A stretch of 64,000 nucleotides of DNA, taken from the NCBI GenBank assembly GCA_036971475.1, contig JBAIZL010000001.1, positions 281,529,425 to 281,593,424 on the forward strand, in the 5' to 3' direction. The stretch comes from Prosapia bicincta. Lineage: Eukaryota > Arthropoda > Insecta > Hemiptera > Cercopidae. A program made the translations under genes and the position numbers. Numbering within the stretch: position 1 is the first letter of the stretch; the number at the start of each line of letters is the position of its first letter. The notes below the pieces were generated by a model. It ran no database searches and had not been told where the DNA came from. It was given only the letters and a program-made list of their open reading frames with translations. Shown one piece after another: positions 25,501 through 37,889 of this stretch.

Positions 25501-28500
25501 TAAGTTCATTCTGTATGGTATATATTTAGCCTACGTACTTGTAACTACGTTCATTCTGTATGGTATATATTTATCCTACGTACTTGTAACTAAGTTCATT
25601 CTGTATGGTATATATTTAGCCTACGTACTTGTAACTACGTTCATTCTGTATGGTATATATTTAGCCTACGTACTTGTAACTAAGTTCATTCTGTATGGTA
25701 TATATTTAGCCTACGTACTTGTAACTACGTTTATTCTGTATGGTATATATTTAGCCTACGTACTTGTAACTAAGTTCATTCTGTATGGTATATATTTAAC
25801 CTACGTACTGTAACTACGTTTATTCTGTATGGTATATATTTAGCCTACGTACTTGTAACTAAGTTCATTCTGTATGGTATATATTTAGCCTACGTACTTG
25901 TAACTACGTTTATTCTGTATGGTATATATTTAGCCTACGTACTTGTAACTACGTTCATTCTGTATGGTATATATTTAGCCTACGTACTTGTAACTAAGTT
26001 TATTCTGTATGGTATATATTTAGCCTACGTACTTGTAACTACGTTTATTCTGTATGGTATATATTTAGCCTACGTACTTGTAACTACGTTAATTCTGTAT
26101 GGTATATATTTAGCCTAAGTACTTGTAACTACGTTTATTCTGTATGGTATATATTTAGCCTACGTACTTGTAACTACGTTTATTCTGTATGGTATATATT
26201 TATCCTACGTACTTGTAACTAAGTTCATTCTGTATGGTATATATTTAGCCTACGTACTTGTAACTAAGTTCATTCTGTATGGTATATATTTAGCCTACGT
26301 ACTTGTAACTAAGTTCATTCTGTATGGTATATATTTATCCTACGTACTTGTAACTAAGTTCATTCTGTATGGTATATATTTAGCCTACGTACTTGTAACT
26401 ACGTTCATTCTGTATGGTATATATTTATCCTACGTACTTGTAACTAAGTTCATTCTGTATGGTATATATTTAGCCTACGTACTTGTAACTAAGTTCATTC
26501 TGTATGGTATATATTTATTCTACGTACTTGTAACTAAGTTCATTCTGTATGGTATATAATTATTCTACGTACTTGTAACTACGTTCATTCTGTATGGTAT
26601 ATATTTATCCTACGTACTTGTAACTAAGTTCATTCTGTATGGTATATATTTAGCCTACGTACTTGTAACTAAGTTCATTCTGTATGGTATATATTTATCC
26701 TACGTACTTGTAACTAAGTTCATTCTGTATGGTATATATTTATCCTACGTACTTGTAACTAAGTTCATTCTGTATGGTATATATTTAGCCTACGTACTTG
26801 TAACTACGTTCATTCTGTATGGTATATATTTAGCCTACGTACTTGTAACTAAGTTCATTCTGTATGGTATATATTTAGCCTACGTACTGTAACTACGTTT
26901 ATTCTGTACGGTATATATTTAGCCTACGTACTTGTAACTAAGTTCATTCTGTATGGTATATATTTAGCCTACGTACTTGTAACTACGTTTATTCTGTATG
27001 GTATATATTTAGCCTACGTACTTGTAACTAAGTTCATTCTGTATGGTATATATTTAGCCTACGTACTGTAACTACGTTTATTCTGTATGGTATATATTTA
27101 GCCTACGTACTTGTAACTAAGTTCATTCTGTATGGTATATATTTAGCCTACGTACTTGTAACTACGTTTATTCTGTATGGTATATATTTAGCCTACGTAC
27201 TTGTAACTACGTTCATTCTGTATGGTATATATTTAGCCTACGTACTTGTAACTAAGTTCATTCTGTATGGTATATATTTAGCCTACGTACTTGTAACTAC
27301 GTTCATTCTGTATGGTATATATTTATCCTACGTACTTGTAACTAAGTTCATTCCGTATGGTATATATTTAGCCTACGTACTTGTAACTACGTTCATTCTG
27401 TATGGTATATATTTAGCCTACGTACTTGTAACTACGTTCATTCTGTATGGTATATATTTATCCTACGTACTTGTAACTAAGTTCATTCTGTATGGTATAT
27501 ATTTATCCTACGTACTTGTAACTAAGTTCATTCTGTATAGTATATATTTAGCCTACGTACTTGTAACTAAGTTCATTCTGTATGGTATATATTTAGCCTA
27601 CGTACTTGTAACTAAGTTCATTCTGTATGGTATATATTTATCCTACCTACTTGTAACTAAGTTCATTCTGTATGGTATATATTTATCCTACGTACTTGTA
27701 ACTACGTTCATTCTGTATGGTATATATTTATCCTACGTACTTGTAACTAAGTTCATTCTGTATGGTATATATTTAGCCTACGTACTTGTAACTACGTTTA
27801 TTCTGTATGGTATATATTTAGCCTACGTACTTGTAACTAAGTTCATTCTGTATGGTATATATTTAGCCTACGTACTGTAACTACGTTTATTCTGTATGGT
27901 ATATATTTAGCCTACGTACTTGTAACTAAGTTCATTCTGTATGGTATATATTTAGCCTACGTACTTGTAACTACGTTTATTCTGTATGGTATATATTTAG
28001 CCTACGTACTTGTAACTACGTTCATTCTGTATGGTATATATTTAGCCTACGTACTTGTAACTAAGTTTATTCTGTATGGTATATATTTAGCCTACGTACT
28101 TGTAACTACGTTTATTCTGTATGGTATATATTTAGCCTACGTACTTGTAACTACGTTTATTCTGTATGGTATATATTTAGCCTAAGTACTTGTAACTACG
28201 TTTATTCTGTATGGTATATATTTAGCCTACGTACTTGTAACTACGTTTATTCTGTATGGTATATATTTATCCTACGTACTTGTAACTAAGTTCATTCTGT
28301 ATGGTATATATTTAGCCTACGTACTTGTAACTAAGTTCATTCTGTATGGTATATATTTAGCCTACGTACTTGTAACTAAGTTCATTCTGTATGGTATATA
28401 TTTATCCTACGTACTTGTAACTAAGTTCATTCTGTATGGTATATATTTAGCCTACGTACTTGTAACTACGTTCATTCTGTATGGTATATATTTATCCTAC

Positions 28501-31500
28501 GTACTTGTAACTAAGTTCATTCTGTATGGTATATATTTAGCCTACGTACTTGTAACTAAGTTCATTCTGTATGGTATATATTTATCCTACGTACTTGTAA
28601 CTAAGTTCATTCTGTATGGTATATAATTATTCTACGTACTTGTAACTACGTTCATTCTGTATGGTATATATTTATCCTACGTACTTGTAACTAAGTTCAT
28701 TCTGTATGGTATATATTTAGCCTACGTACTTGTAACTAAGTTCATTCTGTATGGTATATATTTATCCTACGTACTTGTAACTAAGTTCATTCTGTATGGT
28801 ATATATTTATCCTACGTACTTGTAACTAAGTTCATTCTGTATGGTATGTATTTAGCCTACGTACTTGTAACTACGTTCATTCTGTATGGTATATATTTAG
28901 CCTACGTACTTGTAACTAAGTTCATTCTGTATGGTATATATTTAGCCTACGTACTGTAACTACGTTTATTCTGTATGGTATATATTTAGCCTACGTACTT
29001 GTAACTAAGTTCATTCTGTATGGTATATATTTAGCCTACGTACTTGTAACTACGTTTATTCTGTATGGTATATATTTAGCCTACGTACTTGTAACTAAGT
29101 TCATTCTGTATGGTATATATTTAGCCTACGTACTGTAACTACGTTTATTCTGTATGGTATATATTTAGCCTACGTACTTGTAACTAAGTTCATTCTGTAT
29201 GGTATATATTTAGCCTACGTACTTGTAACTACGTTTATTCTGTATGGTATATATTTAGCCTACGTACTTGTAACTACGTTCATTCTGTATGGTATATATT
29301 TAGCCTACGTACTTGTAACTAAGTTCATTCTGTATGGTATATATTTAGCCTACGTACTTGTAACTACGTTCATTCTGTATGGTATATATTTATCCTACGT
29401 ACTTGTAACTAAGTTCATTCTGTATGGTATATATTTAGCCTACGTACTTGTAACTACGTTCATTCTGTATGGTATATATTTAGCCTACGTACTTGTAACT
29501 ACGTTCATTCTGTATGGTATATATTTATCCTACGTACTTGTAACTAAGTTCATTCTGTATGGTATATATTTATCCTACGTACTTGTAACTAAGTTCATTC
29601 TGTATGGTATATATTTAGCCTACGTACTTGTAACTAAGTTCATTCTGTATGGTATATATTTAGCCTACGTACTTGTAACTAAGTTCATTCTGTATGGTAT
29701 ATATTTATCCTACCTACTTGTAACTAAGTTCATTCTGTATGGTATATATTTATCCTACGAACTTGTAACTACGTTCATTCTGTATGGTATATATTTATCC
29801 TACGTGCTTGTAACTAAGTTCATTCTGTATGGTATATATTTAGCCTACGTACTTGTAACTAAGTTCATTCTGTATGGTATATATTTATCCTACGTACTTG
29901 TAACTAAGTTCATTCTGTATGGTATATATTTAGCCTACGTACTTGTAACTAAGTTCATTCTGTATGGTATATATTTAGCCTACGTACTTGTAACTACGTT
30001 CATTCTGTATGGTATATATTTATCCTACGTACTTGTAACTAAGTTCATTCTGTATGGTATATATTTATCCTACGTACTTGTAACTAAGTTCATTCTGTAT
30101 GGTATATATTTAGCCTACGTACTTGTAACTACGTTCATTCTGTATGGTATATATATAGCCTACGTACTTGTAACTACGTTCATTCTGTATGGTATATATT
30201 TAGCCTACGTACTTGTAACTACGTTCATTCTGTATGGTATATATTTAGCCTACGTACTTGTAACTACGTTTATTCTGTATGGTATATATTTAGCCTACGT
30301 ACTTGTAACTAAGTTCATTCTGTATGGTATATATTTAGCCTACGTACTTGTAACTACGTTCATTCTGTATGGTATATATTTGTCCTACGTACTTGTAACT
30401 AAGTTCATTCTGTGTGGTATATATTTAGCCTACGTACTTGTACCTACGTTCATTCTGTATGGTATATATTTATCCTACGTACTTGTAACTAAGTTCATTC
30501 TGTATGGTATATATTTAGCCTACGTACTTGTAACTAAGTTCATTCTGTATGGTATATATTTAGCCTACGTACTTGTAACTACGTTCATTCTGTATGGTAT
30601 ATATTTATCCTACGTACTTGTAACTAAGTTCATTCTGTATGGTATATATTTATCCTACGTACTTGTAACTAAGTTCATTCTGTATGGTATATATTTATCC
30701 TACGTACTTGTAACTAAGTTCATTCTGTATGGTATATATTTAGCCTACGTACTTGTAACTAAGTTCATTCTGTATGGTATATATTTAGCCTACGTACTTG
30801 TAACTAAGTTCATTCTGTATGGTATATATTTAGCCTACGTACTTGTAACTACGTTCATTCTGTATGGTATATATTTAGCCTACGTACTTGTAACTAAGTT
30901 CATTCTGTATGGTATACATTTAGCCTACGTACTTGTAACTAAGTTCATTCTGTATGGTATATATTTATCCTACGTACTTGTAACTAAGTTCATTCTGTAT
31001 GGTATATATTTAGCCTACGTACTTGTAACTACGTTCATTCTGTATGGTATATATTTATCCTACGTACTTGTAACTAAGTTCATTCTGTATGGTATATATT
31101 TAGCCTACGTACTTGTAACTAAGTTCATTCTGTATGGTATATATTTATCCTACGTACTCGTAACTAAGTTCATTCTGTATGGTATATATTTAGCCTACGT
31201 ACTTGTAACTAAGTTCATTCTGTATGGTATATATTTAGCCTACGTACTTGTAACTAAGTTCATTCTGTATGGTATATATTTATCCTACGTACTTGTAACT
31301 AAGTTCATTCTGTATGGTATATATTTATCCTACGTACTTGTAACTAAGTTCATTCTGTATGGTATATATTTAGCCTACGTACTTGTAACTACGTTCATTC
31401 TGTATGGTATATATTTAGCCTACGTACTTGTAACTACGTTCATTCTGCATGGTATATATTTAGCCTACGTACTTGTAACTACGTTCATTCTGTATGGTAT

Positions 31501-33299
31501 ATATTTAGCCTACGTACTTGTAACTACGTTCATTCTGTATGGTATATATTTAGCCTACGTACTTGTAACTACGTTCATTCTGTATGGTATATATTTAGCC
31601 TACGTACTTGTAACTACGTTCAATCTGTATGGTATATATTTAGCCCACGTACTTGTAACTACGTTCATTCTGTAAGGTATATATTTAGCCTACGTACTTG
31701 TAACTACGTTCATTCTGTATGGTATATATTTAGCCTACGTACTTGTAACTACGTTCATTCTGTATGGTATATATTTAGCCTACGTACTTGTAACTACGTT
31801 CATTCTGTATGGTATATATTTAGCCTACGTACTTGTAACTACGTTCATTCTGTATGGTATATATTTAGCCCACGTACTTGTAACTACGTTCATTCTGTAA
31901 GGTATATATTTAGCCTACGTACTTGTAACTACGGTCATTCTGTATGGTATATATTTAGCCTACGTACTTGTAACTACGTTCATTCTGTATGGTATATATT
32001 TAGCCTACGTACTTGTAACTACGTTCATTCTGTATGGTATATATTTAGCCTACGTACTTGTAACTACGTTCATTCTGTATGGTATATATTTAGCCTACGT
32101 ACTTGTAACTACGTTCATTCTGTATGGTATATATTTAGCCTACGTACTTGTAACTACGTTCATTCTGTATGGTATATATTTAGCCTACGTACTTGTAACT
32201 ACGTTTATTCTGTATGGTATATATTTAGCCTACGTACTTGTAACTACGTTCATTCTGTATGGTATATTTAGCCTACGTACTTGTAACTACGTTCATTCTG
32301 TATGGTATATATTTAGCCTACGTACTTGTAACTACGTTTATTCTGTATGGTATATATTTGACGTGATGGATATAATATTATTTATATAAAGTAGACTCTC
32401 TATAATTCAAGGTAGATGGGACGGAAACCACCCTCGGATTACCCAAAACTCCAACAACTCGCAAATACGTTCCTGTGCATTAGAGAAAATAGGAGATGAA
32501 ATGAATACTAATACTACGAGTATAATTAAAAATGCGCTAAATAAGTTTATAGAACTTTTTATGAAAAATTTCTTGGACGCCCGGCTCATTTCCATTGCAT
32601 ACCGTATGGATATAAAAATGTCTTGGAAACCACACTCGTACCCATAGCATCCCGCATGATATAACAACTTCATGGAAGTCCGACGTTTTTTGCATACCGT
32701 ATTGATATAAATATTTCTTGGAAGCAGGACTCATTTCCTTAGCACACCTTATGGCTTTAAATAATTCCTGGAAGCCAGACTTATCATTTTTCTTTCAAAT
32801 ATATAAAATACGTTCACATAGAAAATTTGAGACTCTGCTGTATTTGAATAATATTTGTTTCAAGTATTCACTGTCATTAAATCCATTATTTCACAACCAA
32901 CAGTGGTAAATGTAATCAAATACGTATATATGCACTGCAGGCTCAAACAGATAAAACTTGGTACTGAGTATGCAATTTAACGTCAGTGATAATCTTAAAC
33001 CATTAACTCAAATAAGTAAAAGGTAAAAAAAGAACGTAATAAAGATATTTACAGTAACGGAAAAATTATTGTTAAGCAAGTTTTATAAAGAGCGTTTGTT
33101 ATATATTGTTTAGTTTAATTTATATGTGAAAGTGTTTGGATATTTTTAAACACTCTTATATACATTTCTCAAAATATTGTTAAAAAATCGTTCTCTTTTG
33201 CTTCTTTGAAAAAAAACAAATTTCTTAATTAGATGTAAAACTGGTTTAAAATCATGTTAGTTCTTCTATGATACCAGAAAGCAATGGGGAAATGTTAAC

Positions 33300-33339
<40 letters not shown>

Positions 33340-34205
33340 AAATAAGTAAAAATACAAATATACAAGAATTATTATTGAATTTAAAATTATAATATTGTAA
33401 ATTCAATAATAATTCTTGTATTTGTATTTTGACTTATTTCTTTATTTATACACAAGAATACATATTGCGATATATATATTTAAGGTAACACTGGGAAAAC
33501 AATGTTTTTTAAAATATAATCAACTTACTTGGTACAACCCTTTAAGTAATAGTAGGTCAATAAGCAGAACAATACTTAATCCAATAAAGCAGAATATCAA
33601 GTAAACCTTAAAAAGACCTGAAAATAAAATTTAATTCAGTGTTCATAAAAATATCAACTAAATAAAAATAATATGTATTATGTTCTCATATTAGAGATAC
33701 TATATAAATATACTAATGATGCATATGCATATGTTAAAAGAGAAATAACACAATACTTTGTTGTGTTTATGTCTTAATTTTCATTTCAGAAAAACTGTGC
33801 AATTAGCATATTTAAATTTTAAAATACAAATTCCTTTTAGGTTTGTGTTCTTTTTTAAACTAAAACTTAAAATGAGTAAATTTTATTATTTTTAAGAATT
33901 AAAAAATCTATATACAGCCCTATTTGAATTACTTTCAAATTAAAAGCTGTTTTTAATGCAAGCTATTAATTATTAATTTTGATACCATTACAGAAACAGT
34001 ATAGTTTCGTGCTAGTCATGAACATAAATATAGCTTCAAATAAACCTTATTTCTAAATCTAAATAAGACATTAAATCTAAGGATAAGCCACGGAGAGTAA
34101 GGTCTTACCCCATGAAATCCCATACTGGCCATCGCTCCCAACTGGCTTTGGATCATAGAAAATAATGCCATATAGAGTAATTAGAAACATTATCAGCGTT
34201 CCAAT
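16463..34205 (-). CDS. Gene A: small multi-pass membrane protein, four exons seen (5' exon not found)
   Basis: Join on the minus strand of 34205-34109, 33617-33529, 18184-18052 and 16542-16463. All three introns are GT-AG with phases 1, 0 and 1, and the joined frame is open to a TGA at 16465-16463, giving about 130 residues. There are four hydrophobic stretches. The first is IGTLIMFLITLYGIIFY. The second is in the exon at 33.5 kb. The third and fourth span the exon at 18.1 kb and the last exon, with INSFYHNMPGV near the C-terminus. The start codon and probable Cys-rich N-terminus are not recognised. Gene B, upstream on the same strand, is a paralog with matching exon boundaries. The layout resembles insect four-TM proteins of the DUF4728 type, but that is a guess from pattern. 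The third intron (18185-33528, 15.3 kb) contains the 45-bp satellite. Confidence 0.78.
16543..18051 (-). other. Gene A last intron
   Basis: AT-rich intron of 1509 bp. No repeat family or exon-like stretch was recognised. A CT-rich patch (CCAACCCCCCTCCCCGCTC) lies at about 17273-17291. Confidence 0.6.
18052..18184 (-). CDS. Gene A exon, TM3
   Basis: Acceptor ATTTTTCAG and donor GTAAGAAAG. 133 bp, phase 0 in and phase 1 out. It begins KKHFYVRLYV; the gene B exon begins EKQKYVKLYV and has exactly the same length. It lies 156 bp downstream (in the gene's direction) of the satellite edge. Confidence 0.8.
18340..32359. repeat. Satellite 1: 45-bp monomer megasatellite, about 311 copies
   Basis: The monomer contains GTACTTGTAACTA(A/C)GTT, (C/T)ATTCTGTATGGTATATAT and TTA(G/T)CCTAC. 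Most units are exactly 45 bp; a minority are 44 bp with GTACTGTAAC. Variant monomers recur at fixed distances, showing higher-order structure. CCTAAGTAC is at 19104, 21171, 22205, 24182, 25260, 26114 and 28181. TATATAATTATTCTAC is near 19543, 22644, 26553 and 28620. CCTACCTAC is at 20632, 23733, 27642 and 29709. The last part (about 29.8-32.36 kb) lacks these markers and is more uniform. The whole array lies in the third intron of gene A. Confidence 0.98.
32385..32790. repeat. Pogo/Tigger-like end fragment and 50-bp degenerate tandem repeat
   Basis: AGTAGACTCTCTATAATTCA at 32391-32410, followed by CCCTCGGATTA, has the look of a pogo/Tigger terminal inverted repeat. From 32567 to 32790 a degenerate unit recurs about 4.5 times at 45-50 bp spacing (TTCTTGGA, a CC-GACTCATTTCC-like part, then GCATACCGTATGGATATA). 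Confidence 0.55.
32790..33300. other. AT-rich intronic DNA
   Basis: Intron 3 of gene A between the satellite and the exon at 33.5 kb. No recognisable feature. Confidence 0.5.
33300..33443. mobile_element. Short foldback element beside an (AT)n run
   Basis: A TA run at 33301-33336 is followed by an inverted repeat: about 45-bp arms 33337-33381 and 33399-33443 (AATTCAATAATAATTCTTG and its complement), with a spacer of about 17 bp. It lies 86 bp downstream (plus-strand left) of the gene A exon at 33529. Confidence 0.75.
33529..33617 (-). CDS. Gene A exon, TM2
   Basis: Acceptor TTATTTTCAG and donor GTAAGTTG. 89 bp, phase 1 in and phase 0 out. It encodes VYLIFCFIGLSIVLLIDLLL, then KGLYQ. It aligns with the gene B exon at 57443-57358, which ends GVHQ at the same phase. 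Confidence 0.78.
34109..34205 (-). CDS. Gene A exon (first one recognised)
   Basis: Acceptor TTTTACAG precedes 34205 and donor GTAAGACC follows 34109. Only one frame is open; it starts in phase 0 and ends in phase 1. It encodes TM1, a short charged turn (YDPKPVGSDGQ) and GISW. The equivalent exon of gene B is not in the window or not recognised. Confidence 0.78.
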
Positions 34206-34209
34206 CTGT

Positions 34210-35080
34210 AAAACAAAGAGGGAAATCTCAGCATTGGAAAAATACAGATTCTAATACAAGTATGAAAATTGCAAAATATACATTTGAAAAAAAAATAATA
34301 AAGAAATACAATTTACACATTTTTGTGGACGCAATAAATCTATAAAAGTACAGTGGGAATAGTGTTAGGCTAGTTACAATGACGCGTGATACTTTAAATC
34401 ATCGGTAACAAGCAATATAAAAAAAATAAGTGATTCTTACTCATTTCAACCAAGAAAAATTTTATTCTAGTTAATTTGTATTAAATAATTGGTAATAATA
34501 TAGATAAGTATATTATATACTTAAGACAATCACAATATTAAGTGGCAAAGTAGAAAGCAAAATTATTTATTACAATTACTTAATAAAATTTTATTAATGA
34601 ATTATTGTGTTAAAAAACTGTTTAACACTAAGTGTCATCCACTAAAAGTTTTATAAAATGTATTTGAACTTGGGCGAATGAGTAAACAGGTATTTTATTA
34701 CCCATTGAGAATTGAAAAAGATTTATAAATATAAGAGAGGGTTTAAACTAAAATTAGGAATTGAGTAATATCGGGTCGCCCTGCCTCTCCTGATGACAAA
34801 GACTATTTACTTATAAGAAGGAACAAAGCAGGCTATCAGGGATAACTATAGATGATGGTGTAGATATCCAATAAAGAGGCAAAAGCTACGTTTCCTACAG
34901 GTTATAAATAGCCATTTATGAATATTTTAGTAAGGGATGTAAGAAGTATTTTTCTAAAGTGAATGAGGGGATATTAATTTGTTATTGCATAATAGGCATT
35001 AGTAATTACCATGGAATTTTAACAATATTACAATCGTGACTACAATTATTATTCTAAATTTTGTCACACTATAGTATCAG
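34210..35080. other. AT-rich DNA upstream of the first recognised gene A exon
   Basis: The missing 5' exon(s) of gene A should lie here or further right, up to the end of gene B. I examined minus-strand donor sites and found none joined to a convincing N-terminal coding stretch. Confidence 0.4.
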
Positions 35081-35179
35081 TGGGGGGCAACAGATCAAGG
35101 GGCGTGGCCCGGTGAGCATTAGGAAAACTGTACACCACGGGAAAATAAATATAATAAATATGCCGCCGATATCACAACG

Positions 35180-36720
35180 TTCATGACTATCAACTGTAGC
35201 GCCAGACATTCCTGGGGGAAAAATAGAACAATATTCACCTTTGAAACCTTCACAAAACCAACCTTGAAAAATTTTTAGTAGAAAAATAAGTAATTTTGAA
35301 ATTTAGATTTAGGGCATATTTATTTTCCAACAAAAAGCGGTAAGGGTTTTCCATTGCTACTTGTCAGCATTCGGAAATAATTTCTAAATCACCACTGTGT
35401 AGAAGAAGATATCGAAATGTACAAAGGGAGCCTTATCGGAAATTTTTACAACGGTATTAGCTTCAAGAGAATATTTCCCTACTGCCCTCCACACGAAATT
35501 CAATCTAGTATTGCAAGTGTACGTTTAAATATAGGTGGGGAGGTTGTTACTGAGATAGGAGATAGGGGCAGATCTCATTATGTTGCAAGGGGGCTTGTAA
35601 ATATGCTGTGTTGCACCAATAGTCCACCAGGCAGGATCGCCCTCATTAAAAAAGGTGATGGGAAATGGTTTAATTATAACAATAAAATTCCTAAATATCC
35701 CTAACCGTCATATTGATATAACATTGTAAATATGCCGTACCACTACCGCACCCTCGTAGCGCGTTGGCCTCGCCGTACCAGCCAATCGAAAACCAGTTTT
35801 GTTGAGGGAATTTTCTCTGCACAAGACAGCAGAGCGGTAGCAATTACACGCGCTAATGCATCACGGTACCGATTCTATCAGACATCAATATAATTTTTTA
35901 AAGACTCTGTAACACATTTATTGCTTTAAATTGTCAATTCATAGCTTAAGAGCTACAATTCAAGCTTTCATTGCTATTTGTATCTTAATCCGATCCCAAA
36001 ATAACACACTTTGACAAAAATCACAACAACTTTTATTGTAATTAAGTAAAATTCTGAAATTCATAAATGTGGTATACAAATATATGTGCTACAATCTATT
36101 AAAGTTTTAACACGATTGGTTTAATAGTTTTAATATTATAAATTTTCAAAGTCTGGCATTTTCTGAAGATCGCCAAAAAACTGGTACTTTTTTCATTCAA
36201 CCCGCTGAAAGATAAAGTAAAAACCGCAAAAAAAATTAAGTTTACATTAATAGACGCAAAATTAAATTTATGAAATTTTGGTACATCTTGTTTTATTATA
36301 AGTATATCGGTTGCCTTCTAGTAAAAGCTTAAACCCGAGTATCAACACTTTTTGACCCGATAGTAAGCCCTTGGGCACCCTATAAAGAAAAATATTTACA
36401 TGTGTCATGTTTGTAATTACGTTTGTACCTCTGGTTAACCCTCTTGTTACGAATTCGATCGTTGCAACATCACAACACGAACTCTCTGCTTATGAAACCA
36501 GAGTACGTTTCTTGCTGAAACGTATAAAAATGAATTGTGCATCCAACTTTAAACAGAGTTATAGAAATAGTGGCTACATACAAACTTAATTAAACAACTT
36601 TATGACTGAAACTCACCCCTTCTACCCATGCTAAGATCTTAGTCCCCACTTCCAGGGAGCAACCAAAGCAGCAAGTTTTTAGCCTTAGTGATAGGCCCAT
36701 TTTCGACTTTTCTGAAAAAT
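35180..36720 (+). mobile_element. Dispersed repeat family Y, copy 2
   Basis: Homologous to 9137-10740 but without the nested non-LTR 3' end. It contains an open stretch of 95 codons at 35417-35704 (starting MYKGSLIGNFYNGISF) that is broken in copy 1. A GC-richer segment at about 35755-35890 is not obvious in copy 1. The right end matches copy 1 up to GATAGgcCCATTTTC. I could not identify the encoded product. Confidence 0.7.
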
Positions 36721-36863
36721 CAGATTATGTTTGTATGTGTATTGTATGTATATATATTATATATATAATATTTTATATTTTATTTTATTAAAAAATAAAT
36801 GTTTTAAATTAGGTACTACTAAGATTCAAAGGTAAAATTCTTATTTTATTTAAATTAAAATTA

Positions 36864-37888
36864 GTAATTATATCGATTCACGACTACCGCTATTTTCGTC
36901 AATTTGTTTTTCTTTTCTTATGTATTTTTACGTCCTGAACACGAATTTGACACTAGTTTCTGGCGCTGAGGTCTATTTAAGGCCAAATATTCTGAAGAAG
37001 AACACGTTCATCATTTTCTACTTACTGTTGCGGTAAGTGAGAGAATTGGGACCACCTGAGATTAAAATAGAAAATCGTTTTAAAATACATCCTAGGACGA
37101 TATGCAAGAGAATTGTTTAAACCTTTACACGGAAAGTTATTTTTTTATCATTTTAAAGTTGGGTAAAAATATCAGTGCGTAGTAGTAAGTTGTTTTGCAG
37201 AGTGATACAGTGACGTCACTCTATCCCCATTCATAACTTACGTGTGAAAATATTTGAGAAACGTTTTGGCCCTATTTTTATAGTTTCTGCATACTAATTT
37301 AAATGTACCCATAAAGTGTCCAGTCAGGATAGATTTGGTTGTAATTTTATGGTCAAATGTATAAAATTACAACCAAATCTCTTCTGATTGGATACTTCAT
37401 AGGTATATTTCAATATAGATGAGCTATATAAAATTAACCTTCCCTGGCAATAACACAAATATTAGTTATTAATGCAGGTTAAGGACTGCTGCATATTTTC
37501 TAAAGTTTAGATTCCTAAAACACCAACTACAGTTGTGACGTCACTGTATCACTCCGCAAACGACGCACAACTTACTACACCGCACTTAATTTTTTACCCA
37601 ACTTTAAATTGATAAAAATAACTTTCCGTGTAAAATTTAAAAAAATTCTTGTCCATATTTCTACGACGTTTTTTAGAACAATTTTCTATTTTAACTCTCA
37701 GGTGGTCCAAAATTCACGCAAATACCGCAACAGTAAGTAGTAAATGATGAACGTAGTCTTCTTTAGCGTATTTGGCTTTAAATAGACCTCAGCGACAAAA
37801 ACTAATGTCAAATTCCTGTTCAGGACGTAAAAATACATTAGAAAAGAAATTCACGAAAATAGCGGTAGTCGCATGTCTATATAATTAC
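36864..37888. mobile_element. 1-kb foldback (long terminal inverted repeat) element
   Basis: The two halves are inverted copies. GACTACCGCTATTTTCGT at about 36881 matches the complement at about 37855-37872. GAGGTCTATTTAA, TTACTGTTGCGG, AGGTGGTCC, GTGACGTCACT and ACTTTCCGTGTAAA are all mirrored in order. At the centre, GATTTGGTTGTAATTTTA and its complement (37332-37379) form a perfect stem round a 12-base loop. The outer ends read GTAATTATAT and ATATAATTAC. Arm identity by eye is about 80-88%. The one open stretch inside (37772-37957) is not convincing. Confidence 0.85.
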
Positions 37889-37889
37889 C

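Noticed and set aside
29804..31675. 623-codon gene for a repetitive membrane protein
   Set aside because: The frame exists only because the monomer length is a multiple of 3. It has no flanking coding context, and other parts of the array break it. Kept as a low-interest finding only.
18340..32359. CRISPR-like array
   Set aside because: Monomers are contiguous with no unique spacers, and the DNA is plainly eukaryotic.
35417..35704. Host gene call for the 95-codon frame
   Set aside because: The surrounding sequence is a dispersed repeat with a damaged copy at 9.3-9.9 kb, so it is treated as transposon DNA of unknown product.
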